This document shows positions 22,554 to 34,289 of a DNA stretch of 64,000 bases, one piece after another. The stretch is taken from assembly GCA_030280995.1 (NCBI GenBank), contig JASXTE010000015.1, positions 26,592,501 through 26,656,500 of the forward strand, read 5' to 3'. The position numbers were made by a program, and so were the translations under genes. The notes beneath the pieces are model-generated. The model saw only the letters and a list, made by a program, of their open reading frames with translations, was not told where the DNA came from and did not search any database. Position 1 is the first letter of the stretch; each line of letters starts with the position of its first letter. The DNA is from Hemileia vastatrix (taxonomy: Eukaryota > Basidiomycota > Pucciniomycetes > Pucciniales > Zaghouaniaceae).

Positions 22554-23819
22554 ATGCCTTCCTCACTTTCAAATCATGATAAATTACATAAAGCAATGAC
22601 TTTCATGGCTCTTGAACTGCTCTTGGACTCTGATTCTGATTCTGATTCTGATCTAGAAGAAGATTTTGTTTTTTTATCAAAAATGGCCACAAAACGTTAC
22701 CTTCTTCCCAGAAAGCCTCAAGTACTTCATACCCCCAAGTACACCATCCAAACACTTCTTAGCCTATCTACACCCAGTTTTAGACAGCTGTTCAGGACTT
22801 CTCAGGAATGTTTCCTTAAATCGCTTGAGCTTATTCAGGATCATCCCATATTTCACAATAATTCTCAAAAAGAACAACAACATCCTTCAATTCAATTGGC
22901 CATCACACTATGTTGTTTGGGCTCAAATGGTAATGGAGCCGCTTTGAAACATTTAGAAAATGTCTTTGATTTAGGGTATGGTTCAGTTAACACTTATACC
23001 AAAAGATGTATCACTGCCATCAGCTCCTTGGAATCTCAACTTCTCACCTGGCCAACAAAAGAAGAGCAACTTGAATCATCTCAAGTTATGCAAGCAGAGG
23101 GCTTCCCAGGATGTATTGGTTTTGTTGATGGTACTACTATTCCTTTGAGCCAGAAACCTGCTCAAGGTGGAAACAGTTACTTTGACCGTAAAAAGAGGTA
23201 GATTATTTTTAACTCCTTTCATTCTCTTTGAAACTAACACAAACAAATATATCTTCTTTATAGATATTCAATTTCCGTTAAGCTTATATGTGACGTAAAC
23301 AAAAAATTTATATCATTCTTTGCTGGCTATCCTGGCTCATGTCATGACTCCTACGTCTTCCAAAGAATGCAAATTTCAAATGAACCTGAAAAATTCTTTG
23401 ATGAAGATCAGTATCTTCTTGCAGATTCTGCTTATGTGAATGGAAAGTATGTACTTCCTGCTTTTTGAGGAGCAGCTTCAGAAGACAGTCAAAATTCCAA
23501 GTTCAACAATAATTTGGCAAAGTCAAGAGTCCCTATTGAAAATTCTATTGGAATCTTGAAAGGCCGTTTTTCTAGTTTAAGGGAATTAAGAAGTCCTCTT
23601 AGAAATAAATCTGAAATGGAGGCGGTGATCAACTGGATTCTGTGTTGCACTATACTTCATAACCTACTTTCTGACCTCAAAGATCAATGGTTAGAGCTGT
23701 ATGAAGATGAACAAGTTGATTCACCTCCAACTATATCAAACACTTTTATTTCTCAATCAACTAGTATAAGGGCAAAAATTCTTCCAATAACACTCCAACA
23801 TTTTTCAAAGCAATTTTAA
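22554..23819 (+). pseudogene. Harbinger DDE transposase, H2, one nonsense codon
   Basis: Exon 1 is 22554-23197, exon 2 is 23264-23819, with a 66-nt GT-AG intron at the same place as in H1. The frame is open throughout except a TGA at 23466-23468 in PAF-stop-GAAS, where H1 has Arg; a CGA to TGA change explains it. The DDE motifs are conserved (GFVDGTTIPL; PGSCHDSYVF; VPIENSIGILKGRF, with E in IEN). An acidic SDSDSDSDLEEDF stretch precedes the core. One substitution would account for the loss of function. Confidence 0.8.
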
Positions 23820-24759
23820 TTTTTTTTTTCATACTCTTCAAATGATCAATTGGCATGTTTTATTCACTGAGAATGGTAATTTTTTTTTTGCATATTTATT
23901 TTGTTTTTGAATTTGCTGTTAAAGTCTTATTTTTTTATCTCTCTGTGTTTTCTTTCATCAACTCAACATGGAATTGCATATTTTCTTAAAAAACATATTT
24001 TTTCAGTCACTCTCTTTTTTTTTCTTCACTCATATCTGTTTCCTCCTCTCTTCTTACATCACTCAAACAATTTCAATGGACCATTTTTTTGTTTTTGTTG
24101 TTGATGATGGAGAAAATGTGAATATATCAGCAAGTTTATCCTACATCCACACAGCATCTCAAACCACAGATTGATCAAAAGGAAACAAAATCAACAACCA
24201 TGAAGATGAATTAACATTACAACCCACTCATATCCAAGAAATACAAAATCACGAACAACACTTATTAAAGATGATAGAAAATATAATAAATAAGAAAGTA
24301 AAAGTAGTAAGGTGGCATGGGAAAATTAAAAGGAAACACTATATTTTACAAAAGTAAGTATTAGATTACAACAGTAAGAGGAAGGAAAACAAATGTGTAA
24401 AGTATCTACATTTCAGAATGGCCATGAGGGGAGAGAGACCACTCAAGTGCAAAGTAGTAGAGAAGTTAAAGCATGCTATTAAGAAAGCAAAAGGTGATAA
24501 TATTACAATAGTAAATCCTATAGTGCCTCATTACTATCTAAAGTTAATATGTCATAAAAGCAATGTGCTTTCACATTGGCACAGACATTTGATAGTAAAA
24601 ACATATATAAAGGGAGAGATGTGAATCATGTAGTTTATTTAGTTGTTGCAAATAAAAAGTTACATTTTATATTGTTAAATTGTTTATATTTAAATTGCAA
24701 AGTATTATATTTATTTATTTTTTCTATAGAAGAAAGAAGACGTTCAAAAATCCAAGCAG
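23820..24759. other. H2 interior downstream of transposase, no credible gene
   Basis: T-rich up to about 24060, then A-rich. Short open frames (for example 24418-24624, basic) match nothing I recognise and have no family support. Confidence 0.4.
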
Positions 24760-24764
24760 CTCAA

Positions 24765-25589
24765 GGTTGAATTTTACAATAATAATCATCAACTTGACCA
24801 AAGAGATGAAATCCATGAGCTAGATAAAACAATTTAACAACATGATTATTAATTTGAACATGTACATAAACTTCTTTGATAGGAATAGATTGATGATGAG
24901 GAGGATGAGGAATGGGAAAAGGTTTATCTTTTTTGATAGATTTTTTAGCATGAGGAAGAGAGATCAAGAGGAAGGTCATTTGGGGAGAGGGTAGGAGGAG
25001 GATAAGCTTGAGCGATTTGAAAGAGATGATTGATTAAGAAGGAATCTAAGCCTAAACAACAATAAGGAGCTAAGATTCCCAATTTCATGATATCTAGAGA
25101 GAGAGATAGTGAGTGAGTGAGTGAAGTGAAGAAGAATTGAGGTGATATGAATCTAGATAGATAGATACATAAAGAGCCTAGGGAATTGGAGAAAGCATTG
25201 AGAGTACACAACAGAGTGCCTACAGGTAAATCATTGTAATAGACTGAGAAGGGAATGAGCAGATAGAAGATAGGAAAGATAGGAAAGAAAGAATGTACAT
25301 AATTTAGAGAAGTTGGAAGCGGGGGGTAGTAGGATGGAGTGATAGAAGGGGTAGTTGTAGTGGACAGGAAAAAGGATGGAATGAATGATTCTGAGGGTGC
25401 TGATGTTGTTGGGGGATATATTGATAAGGGTGGGTGGGGGTGAGAGTCAGAGTGAGTGGGAGTAGTTGACATGAGTTGGAGTGACTGTTTGAAGTGACCA
25501 AGTGAGTGTAACAGTTTGAAGTGAGTGAATAGACTGACTGACTGACACAGCTCTTTAAATAACACACCCACTTGCTTTCTGAAAGCCAA
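24765..25589 (-). pseudogene. Unrecognised gene fragment divergent from the PLD-like gene
   Basis: A frame on the minus strand gives a Pro/Ser/Thr-rich stretch and then MKLGILAPYCCLGLDSFLI (from about 25089). In another frame it continues as KEVYVHVQINNHVVKLFYL and ends in FGQVDDYYCKIQP near 24765. The change of frame near 24960 may be an intron or a frameshift. I do not recognise the family. It is head-to-head with the PLD-like gene, about 30-500 bases apart depending on the start, as in a bidirectional host promoter. It could simply be noise. Confidence 0.25.
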
Positions 25590-25617
25590 ATGTCCTGCGC
25601 TCCCCTCAATCTCAACA

Positions 25618-27019
25618 TGCCTTCAGTCCTCTCCTTTCTATCTGCTCATCCCCATCTCTCTCCTGCACAGGCAAAGCGTCTTTTATTCAACCATCATCAT
25701 CACTTTTCTATCTCTAACCACAAAAACAACAACAACAACCTCGCTTATGCTTCTGGCCGCTGGTCTTCTAATATTTTGTCTCATAAACCTTCTTCCAATC
25801 TATTCCTCAACATCTTCTCCCATATCTTATCTTCTCTACATCCTAATCCTCTGTTCATCTCTTCTTCACTTCCTGTTTATTTTGATGTCTTTCTCTAGTC
25901 TAATATCCCTCTCTCTTCTTTTTTCCTTTTAAAGATTTGGCTTGGTGTCCCCTTCTCTCATCGGTACTTGTGGTGTCATCTCTCTCACTATTCTAAGCGT
26001 CATTCCATAATCATCTCTCTCTTTCACTTAGATTTTTCTTGTTTTCATCCTTATTCATTCATTCATTCTTTCTTTCATTCAATAGTGATATCCTCAAACA
26101 TTATTATCATTGCATTGTCCTCGCTCAACATGAAATCTTTTTGGCCACTAATTATCTTCAGTTTGATCTTCCTCTCTCTCTCTCTCTCTTGTCTTCCCTT
26201 TTCTCATCTCTTTTATTTTTTTATATTCTATCTCTCTCAGGCAATCCGATTCTTTAAACACAATCATTGCTGCTCTAAAAAAACTTTTGAAAAGAGTCTC
26301 TCAAAGAAATCAATCTAAACAAATTGTTGTCAAGTTTCTGTTTCTCATCCTCAACTTAAATATACTTTTTTTAACTTAACTACCTCTTGTCATTGCTTCC
26401 CTTCTAGTCATTTACAATTGTGGTACTTGGAAAAAAGTCTTTGGAAGTCATCAATTTGTTAGACCCAACTCAAAAACTTTGAAAGACGTCAGTTTACCTA
26501 ATCTCCAAGACATTCCTAATATCAAACTCGAAGTCATTTTAATCTTCACTTTTTCCTCCCCCTCTCCTCTTTCTCTATCTATTTAAACATTGATGGATAA
26601 TTTTGGTCTCTCTTCTCTCTCTTGGGTTAATTAGAATTATCTTCACATCTTTTTGGGTACCTTTCATGCCAAATTCATGGTGGTAGATTGAAAAGTTGCC
26701 CTTTAAAATAGGTATCTCAGCTCCTCCCAACTTTCAACTCAATCATCAAAACCTTGTCCCTAACAACTACCCCCTTACTTCTCCCTCTTTCCAACTAGCA
26801 TCCTTTGTCTTGGTCAATCGTCTACCTTATGTTTTCCAGGCCATAATGATATTTGATTCGCTCAAAATGCTGCTTGGATAGCTGCTTTCAAGTATGCTGA
26901 AAAGAAAATCTTTATTCAAAGCCCTACCTTGAATACTGCTCCTGTCGTCAAACTGTGTATCAAAACAGCTAAGCAAGGTGTTCAAGTCATTTTAAATCTA
27001 GATTTAGGTACCTAAATTC

Positions 27020-27064
<45 letters not shown>

Positions 27065-27290
27065 ATCTCACCATCTCTTTTCAAATTTTTCTTTATATGG
27101 TGTTGTGTTATGCTATGTTGTGGGTGAATATGTATAGGTTTTAATGACAAGGGCAAAAGCATTCCTTTTTAAGGTGGAACCAATTAACAAGTCTTCATCA
27201 GAATGTATAAAGCATTGGCCAAAGCTGGTAAACAAGCTAATTTACATGTGTATTGGTATGTGTGTGTGTGTGTGTGTGTGTAGATAGATA
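25618..27290 (+). pseudogene. Phospholipase D-like gene fragment inside Harbinger H2
   Basis: Pieces in order read PSVLSFLSAHPHLSPAQAKR (25620), YASGRWSSNILSHKPSSNLF (25745-25805), DLAWCPLL (about 25935), DILKHYYHCIVLAQHEIFL (about 26090), an HKD-type FHAKFMVVD (about 26660), then QNAAWIAAFKYAEKKIFIQS (about 26867), VVKLCIKTAKQGVQVILNLD (about 26946) and, after an intron of CT repeats, GFNDKGKSI...GGTN. This is a fungal phospholipase-D-superfamily protein with short introns. In-frame stops (for example after FMVVD) and the absence of the second HKD half show decay. It ends near a TG/GATA repeat at 27258. Its lipid or nuclease substrate cannot be told. Confidence 0.65.
27022..27061. repeat. 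(CT)n microsatellite
   Basis: A pure CT run of about twenty units in an intron-like position of the PLD-like pseudogene. A (GT)n plus (AGAT)n tract follows at about 27258-27296. Confidence 0.95.
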
Positions 27291-27299
27291 GATAGATGT

Positions 27300-27720
27300 G
27301 TTTATAGTGCTGACCAGTCTGGTTTTTATTTTTATTTTTTATTTAGTTAATCCAACGAATAAACAAGTTAAAAAAAGAAGAAAAAAGTAATAAATTTAAA
27401 AATTCTTTAGGTAGATCTAAAAAGTATAGGTATTTGTAGAGTCACCGAATATTTAATATTCTTCCATAAATTTTTAATAAATAAATATGATATTTCAATT
27501 TATGAAATTAAAGTAATGGGCCAGCGACCATGTGTTGTATAAAAGGTAATCATGATAACATTAATTTGTTTCATGGGGTTCCTCTAGCCTATACCTGTGG
27601 AAAGTCTCAAACCTAGTTTCTAGACTTGATCTGCATTTTTTCATGAGGAATTGTCATTACTTTAAAAGTAGTAAATTTGACATATCTTATTTATATGTTA
27701 ATTAATTTATGTAATTATAT
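27300..27720. other. H2 interior homologous to H3
   Basis: Non-coding. From about 27390 rightward it aligns in reverse with 14200-14510 of H3 and weakly with 44270-44480. The PLD-like segment therefore ends around 27300-27390. Confidence 0.55.
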
Positions 27721-27726
27721 TAAATT

Positions 27727-27966
27727 TTGATGACTTTCACCCTTTACTTCAATAAAATGCAGGAGAGGGTATTGCCAATTTTTTAAATCTGACATGTGAA
27801 ATTGATGACTTAGAAAAATTTGGTGGTACCCACCCCTTGTTTCAATAAAATGAAGGGGAGGGTATTGCCAATTTTTTAAATCTGACATGTGAAATTGATG
27901 ACTTAGAAAAATTTGGTGGTACCCACCCCTTGTTTCAATAAAATTCAAGGGGAGGTATTGCCAAAT
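27727..27966. repeat. 92-bp minisatellite, about 2.6 copies
   Basis: GGTATTGCCAATTTTTTAAA recurs at 27769 and 27861 (period 92), with a third partial unit. The unit matches the 93-bp repeat of H3. A reading frame across it is only the repeat translated. Confidence 0.9.
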
Positions 27967-28011
27967 TTTCAAAAGAGATATTGAATTTTATTGACTTAGA
28001 AGTATTTAGAT

Positions 28012-29352
28012 AAGCAAACTTACTGACTTGAAAGTAAAGATAGAAAGTTTTTATTATTATTGGCCATTTTTTACACATTCCATAATAAAATCTTTTTTTT
28101 AAAACTCTCTTGTTTTTCCAATTCACAAGTAGTCATTTCTCTTTGAAATTGACAGTCTTCTCTTTGAAATTGACGGTCATTTACTCTTTCCATGTGCTCT
28201 GCCTCAAATGTTTTTTCTTCCAAATCTAAGGCTTGCTGATCTTTCCTTAGCATATGATCAAACTTCATCTTCTCAAAGTCAAGGGCATTTTTTGCAATAG
28301 TTGATTTTGCTGAGAAAATTAAATTGAAATAAATAAATAAATGAGTTAATGATTAAGATATATAGTAAACAAATCTTACTTATATCTTTTTTTTCAAAAT
28401 AATCCTCAAGGGAGCCAAATGAGCTTGTTGAAGTATTACCACATTTTAATAGATGGTTCAAGTTCATTGAAGTTGAGGCTCGATGCTTTAGTTTGGAGCT
28501 TGAGCAAGAGGCTTCAGGAAAATCATCTAAAGCAGATTCTAAAGTGGGATTCACATTTCCAGAATTGAGATTATTTAATGGAGATTGAGTTTGAGTAGGA
28601 GGAGTCTAGAATGAAAGAGAAATTCAGAGAAGAATTGAAGAAAAAACAAAAAGTAAACATACATTTAAATTTTGGGCCTCTGAGGATTCAGATCTGCTGC
28701 GATATAATTGTTCTGCTTGATAGTTGGGATCATCTTCAGCTGAACTATGGTTAGAAGGTGGAGGGGATTGATCTCCTTCAAGTAAAGGTGTGTCGGGAGG
28801 ATTATAGGAAGGTTTGGATCCAGAGGTTATATTCTTAGTATTATTGTGTAGAAACCAAGGGTTTACATCAACTTGGGAGCCAAAAAGATTATCCATTTCC
28901 TCATAGAAAGGACACATGACATTGAGCTTTTCAGAAACAGTAGTAATTCCAATCTCCAAATCATCATTGCCAATACCAAAGCCTGTTTCATTTGCAGCAT
29001 GATGAGCCTTTTTATATTTTTATTGGTAACTCTTAAATCTCTCCTTCATTTGTTTAGGATTGATATTGATTCCCCCCCTTGTTTTCTTCCTTACTTCATT
29101 GGCCATCAATAAGTAGCCATTAACCTTTGAAGAAGGTGGACGTCCAATATGAGTGGACTTTTCACATCCAAAACATGCTTCAAAATTTGATTTTATTTTA
29201 AGGAAGTTGATTATGATGAGATAATCATCCTTTTTAAGCTGACCTAAACCTGACTTTGATTTTTCAGGTGTAGGGCTTGCTTTACGAGGAGACTTTTGTG
29301 ACAAAGCAGATTTTTGAGTTACCTTTTGAGATTTGGAATGTCTGGGAGGCAT
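28012..29352 (-). pseudogene. Harbinger Myb/SANT-like helper protein, H2
   Basis: Exons 29352-28663, 28605-28380 and 28309 to about 28071, with introns of 57 and 70 nt placed as in H1. It starts MPPRHSKSQKVTQ, has the DNA-binding block (DYLIIINFLKIKSNFEACFG, GRPPSSKVNGYLLMANEV, MKERFKSYQ), a FYEEMDNLFGSQVDVNPW block, and a charged coiled-coil end. A TAA at 29022-29020 interrupts it right after FKSYQ, where H3 has Glu. The C-terminal end is also cut short relative to H1 and H3. Otherwise the frame is intact. Confidence 0.75.
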
Positions 29353-29714
29353 TATGAAACTGGCACATAACAAGAAAAAAAATTAAGAGGTAGAAGAAAT
29401 AAGTAAAAAAGAATGTAAACATGCCTGGTCAAAATGTTGAAAATGTCAGGAAGGGGTGTGTGCCAAGGATTGATGGGTAGGTAGCGAGGAAGGTCAGTGT
29501 GTCACATGTGACAGGGATGGGGTAAGAAAGGAAGGGATGTTCTGTGGCCAACATGTGGTTGTGAAAAAAAACAGGAAAAAAGTGCTGATTTGAGGTCATA
29601 ACTGACACCCATTTTTGAAATAAGTGACTTTTTTGCAAAATTTAAGTGCTGATTTGGTTTGAAATCCGCACTTAAGTTAAGTGCTGATTTGCCAGAACTT
29701 ACACCCCCTATTAT

Positions 29715-30360
29715 TCCTTTTTCTCCCCTTGTAGAGCTTCTCCAAAGCCCATTTCAAACTCCCTCAAAGCCCCCCAGATCCCCACCAAAACACCCCCAAC
29801 ACCCCCTCAATGCTCCCCTATAACCCCCTTGAATAACCCCCTCAATCTCTATCTACAACCACTTCAAACCCCCCCTAACCCACTTCAAAACCCCTCCTGA
29901 ACCCCCCCCCCCTCAAACCACCCCTAGACCCCCTTCAAAACTCTCCTTTAACCCCCCCAACCTTTCCATTTGATAAAAAATAATTTTTATCAATTTTTTG
30001 TTATTAAGCAAATAGGGAGGAGGGGGTAATGGGGGATTTGGTGGGGGGTAAGAGGGGAACTAGGGGGGATTTGAGGGGAGGATATGAGGGGGTTATAGGG
30101 GGGGTTCAAATCAGGTGTAGGGGTGGTTTTAGGGGGGCTTTGAGGGAGTTATAGGGGAGGTTTGAAGCAGGTGTAGGAGGGGGGTTGAGGGAGTAATAGG
30201 GAGTAGGAAAGGAGGGTTTGAGGAAGCCAAGGAGGAAAGAAAGGGGATTTAGAGGCAGCCAAAGAGAAGGGAAAGGTGGGAATTAGGACATCAAGGAGGG
30301 GGAAAAGATGTGATAAAGAGGGGATGATGGAGAGTATAAAAAAAGAGAAAAAAGGGAGAG
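29715..30360. repeat. C-rich to G-rich strand-switch tract in H3
   Basis: The plus strand is C-rich at 29715-29960 (many CCCCC runs) and G-rich at 30010-30350 (GGGGG runs), with the switch near 29970-30000. It lies downstream of the minus-strand H3 transposase, as does the C-rich tract 18550-18870 in H1. It fits G-quadruplex spacing on either strand. Confidence 0.8.
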
Positions 30361-30911
30361 AAAGAAAAAAAAGAGTTAATTTAACCTTGAAAACCTGAAA
30401 AAGAACCACTTACAAAAAAAAAGAAAAAAACAGAAAAAAAAAACAAAAAAAATATAATTAGCAAACAAAAAATCAAAAGAAATGAATAAAATGACTTTTC
30501 TGGAGAGGTGAGATGAGAAAATAAATGAAACCAAAATGTTTGAGGGATGTTTGAGGAGAAGAGAAAAATGATATAAGGGATGAATGAAAAATAGGAATGA
30601 CTGAAAATTCATGTGATAGCTGAGAATATGCAATTTCATTTTGAGGTGGTGACCAAAAACAAAAGAGACAGGGAAAAAGAGAATTTCACTGAAAATTCAA
30701 AATAAAAGTTAATATGAAAAAATAAAATTACAAAAACAAGAGAATAACACATGCAACTTGATAATTTAACGAGTATGAAAAAAAATTAAAAGGTTTTTAT
30801 TGAGAAAAGTTGGAGTATTATTGGCATAATGATGGAGCATATCCCAGTGAGAAGAAAGATTGATAGTAGATAAAAATGAAATTAAAATTGTAATAATTTA
30901 AGAAAAAATCA

Positions 30912-32200
30912 CTAAATCTCCCAATTTTCTAGTGTGATTGAAATAATTTCTGCCCATATGCTAGTCTTTTGAGAAATAGAAGTTTTGGATATAGTGGGAG
31001 GTGTTTCAACTTGTTCATCCTCATACAACTCTAACCTTTGATCTTTGAGGTCAGTGAGTAGGCTATGAAGTATAGTGCAATGCAGAATCCAGTTGATCAC
31101 TTCCTCCATTTTGGACCTATTTCTAAGAGGAATTATTAATTCCCTTAAACTTGAAAAATGACCTTTCAAGATTCCAATAGAAATTTCAATATGGACTCTT
31201 TACTTTGCCAAATGATTGTTGAACTTGGAATTTTGACTTTCTTCAGATGCTGCTCCCTGAAAATCAGAAAGTAAATAATCTCTATTCAAATAAGAAGAAT
31301 CTGAAAAAAGATAATGATCTTCATCAAAGAATTTTTCAGGTTCTTTTGAAATTTGAATTCTCTGAAAGACGTAGGAGTCATGACATGAACAAGGATAGCC
31401 AGCAAAGAAAGATATAAATTTTTTGCTCACATTACATATAAGCTGAACAAAAATTTAATATCTATAGAGAAGATATAGTTGCTTGTGTTAGTATGAAAGA
31501 AAAAGAAAGAATGTAATTAAAAATAAGATATCTCTTTTTATGGTTAAAGTGATTGTTTCTACCTTAAGCTGGTTTCTGACTGAAAGGAATAGTAGTACCA
31601 TCAACAAAAACAATACATCCTGGGAATCCCTCTGCTTGCATAACCTGAGATGATTCAATTCACTCTTCTTTAGTTAGCCAGGTGAGAACTTTAGATTTCA
31701 AGGAGTGGATAGCAGTGATTCATTTTTTATAAGTGTTAAAAGAGCCATACCATAAATCAAAGACATTTTTCAAACATTTAAAGGCAGCTCCATTACTGTT
31801 GGAACACAAATGGCATAGTGTGATGGCCAAATGAATTGAAGGATCACATTGTCATTTTTGAGAATTATTTTGAAATATGGGGCGGTCCTGAATAAGCTCA
31901 AGAAATTAAAGGAAACATTCCTGTGAAGTCCTGAACAACTTTCTAAAACTGGGTACAGATAGGTTAAGAAGGGGTTGAATGGTGAACTTGGGGTATGAAG
32001 TACTTGAGTCTTTCTAGGAAGATGGTAATGTTTCCTGGCCATTTTTGATAAAGAAAGAAAATATTCTTCAAGATCAGAATCAGAATAGCAATCAGAGTTA
32101 AAGAGGAGAAGAAGAGCTATTAAAGTCATTGCTTGATGTAGTTTATCACAATTTTGGATGAGGAAGGCATGACTCTTATACATCATAAAAATGTAAATGA
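30912..32200 (-). pseudogene. Harbinger DDE transposase, H3
   Basis: Closely related to H2. Fragments are DKLHQAMTLIALLLL (about 32150), a frameshifted middle, QVMQAEGFPGCIVFVDGTTI (about 31600), KFISFFAGYPCSCHDSYVF (about 31420) and EISIGILKGHFSSLREL (about 31150). A remnant of the conserved intron lies near 31440-31560. Frameshifts and stops, and a changed FAGYPCSCHDS segment, leave it dead. Confidence 0.75.
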
Positions 32201-32659
32201 TGTGCAATGTTTTGAGTTGTGAAGTGTTATTCTTTGGAGAGCTGTGTATGAATGGGATGATTCTGACAAATCAGTGAAATGGGACATTATGGTGAAATCA
32301 GAACTTTTGGTTGAGAAAGTGCAGATTTGATTGAAATAAGTGAATTATTGCATTTTGAAATCCACCAGTGTTGGGGCTAGTGAGTTTCAGAAATTCACAC
32401 TTAAATAAGTGCATATTTGGTCAAATTTAAGTGCGGATTTTCCAGAACTGACACCCCCTAATATCACTAAAGATAAGTATATTATGACCACACTAGCACC
32501 TAAATAAGTATTATGGGGATATAGATAATCTATTTAAACTTATATAAGTCCATATAATAGTATAATAATTATATATTTAACTTATAAGCTTAATGCAGTT
32601 AAGGTTCTCTTATTTTAAACATAAGACCTACTCAGTCCTGGGGATACCTAGGTTGACAG

Positions 32660-34255
32660 ATCTAATCCTAAATATGTACCAGAGGAAGATGTTACACATA
32701 TAATTGGTGTATATATTTTGGATATGTAAGAGGAACTGATGCAACTAATAATGGCTTCATATGAAGAAAATGTTGTGTTAAACTATCAACAATTATTAAT
32801 GATCCCAAAAATGCATCTATCCAACCTTTTATAAAAAAAACTAACTGAAAAGTACCAGAGTGCTTTATCAAAATTAAAGCTCTCCATTGAGGATGGTTAT
32901 ATATATTACAGAAGAAAAATGAGTAATTTTATATTCATTTCTTCTTCCAAGAGAGAGATCATTTTGAAAAATTATCATGATGACATATTATTTGGAGAGA
33001 ACACTTATATGACTTAAGAATACTGAATGGTAGATTAATATGTCTGAGGATGAAAAGTCTTATGTTGAATTCTGTGATGCTTTCCAGAAATCAAAGAGAA
33101 TGACTGGTAAGAGATCTGGATTAATGCAACAGATTGAGAAACCAAACAAACTATGAAAAATTACTAACATGGACTTCTTTACTGGTTTACCCATATCAGG
33201 AAAGAGATTTTTAAATTCATTTTGGGTTATTTTTGACATATTTAAAAAATGTGTGTACTCATTCCTACTCATAAAGAGGTTTCCAATAAAAAAAAGGTTT
33301 TCTGTGGTTGTTAAATATATTTAACATATCAATTTTTACAAGATTCCATTATCTCTGACAGGGATTCAAATTCTACTTCTGAATTCTGGATGTCATTGAT
33401 GGTATATTTGTGGTTGTGAATTAAAATTGTCAACAGCTCATCACCCTGAAACTTATGGATTAGCTGAGGGAATGATTCAAACACTAGAGGAAATGATCAG
33501 GAGAAGATGTGCTTTTGTTTTGGAATTTAAATATAATGAGATATTTTTTCATGATTGGGTCACCTTATAATCTGGTCTTAAATTTTCCTACAACAGTACT
33601 GTTCATATGGTCACTGAAAGGAAACCTTTTGAGCTCTGGATTGGTTATCTACCAAATAAACCTGCTCATTTACTTAATAATAATTTGCCCAAGATTAATA
33701 CTCATCTTGGTTCTAAATATTTGCTTCAAATGAAAAAATAATGCATAAAGAATTTAGACAATTTTTTTGAAAAGGCTTTTTACTATGTAAAGAAGAGATA
33801 GGATAAATCTCAGAAAGATAACACATTTAATGAGTGGGATGAAGTATTGATATCTACAGTCCATTTAGATTTACAGTGTAAAAATAATATAAAAGACCCT
33901 TTATTCGGTTCATTTATTTTTAAAAGAATGATTGGAAATAATGCAGTGGAACTATTATTATATGCACCTTATGATAGGAAAAATCCTGTATTCACAATAT
34001 CTTTAATAAAGCCTTACAAGTCAAATGATGATTTATTTACAAAAAGAAGAGGAAGACCAAGAAAGGCTCCTTGGGAAATAAATGATAATGCTGAGATTGA
34101 GAAAAAAATTTAAAGGGATAATTCTCACTAGAGAAAAGGGTACTGAAAATTTATGAGGGTATAAATTGAAATCTAATGAATATTACAGATGAAAATCTGC
34201 ACAGGAGATCAATAACTTACCAACCCTTCTGAAAAAATCTAACAGGAAATATCTT
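32660..34255 (+). pseudogene. pol of the old Ty3 element, 3' part (integrase)
   Basis: Picks up pol exactly where 11094 left off: SNPKYVPEEDVTHIIGVYIL (32668), then the zinc-binding region (about 32940-33130), catalytic pieces (SIISDRDSNSTSEFW near 33345, the SSP/HHP region near 33430), a GPF/GPY-type module (DPLFGSFIFKRMIGNNAVEL 33896-33955) and a basic RRGRPRKAP run. Multiple frames are used and it is heavily decayed. The chromodomain end (about 34095-34240) is barely readable. Confidence 0.7.
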
Positions 34256-34289
34256 AACATTTTTTTAAGTTTTTTTTAATGTGAGGAAG

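Larger units (their letters stand above)
22281..29709 (+). mobile_element. PIF/Harbinger element H2 (7429 bp)
   Basis: The left end is AGGGGGTGTCAGTTCTGG and the right end CCAGAACTTACACCCCCT. ATT flanks both (22278-22280 and 29710-29712). Transposase lies on the plus strand at the left, helper gene on the minus strand at the right, as in H1. Both genes carry a nonsense codon. Between them are about 2.5 kb resembling a host gene (PLD-like), absent from H1. Confidence 0.85.
12023..32459 (+). mobile_element. PIF/Harbinger element H3, with nested insertions (20.4 kb)
   Basis: Terminal inverted repeats begin AGGGGGTTTCAGTTCTGG at the left and read CCAGAACTGACACCCCCT at the right. AAT flanks both ends (12020-12022 and 32460-32462) and the outer sequences join into one LTR-C. 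The left end carries the Myb/SANT-like helper gene, the right end the DDE transposase on the minus strand. Inside are a TET/JBP-like pseudogene, a solo LTR, Harbinger H1 and Harbinger H2. Confidence 0.8.
11095..32659 (-). mobile_element. Solo LTR, family LTR-C, split by Harbinger H3
   Basis: The left part (11095-12022) and right part (32460-32659) together match the 1.17-kb LTR at 36386-37561, and the break coincides with the AAT duplication of H3. The termini are TGTCAG and TTGACA. The flanks GTTTC (11090-11094) and GATCT (32660-32664) are compatible with a decayed duplication of GATTC inside the LPLPND-SNP codons of pol. It has an internal small ORF on its sense strand (11882-11652). Confidence 0.75.

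Noticed and set aside
24418..24624. Basic 68-codon frame in H2
   Set aside because: No homologue in H1 or H3 and no recognisable domain.
27715..27972. Repetitive 85-codon frame on the minus strand
   Set aside because: It is the 92-bp minisatellite read through; the same unit in H3 is not open.
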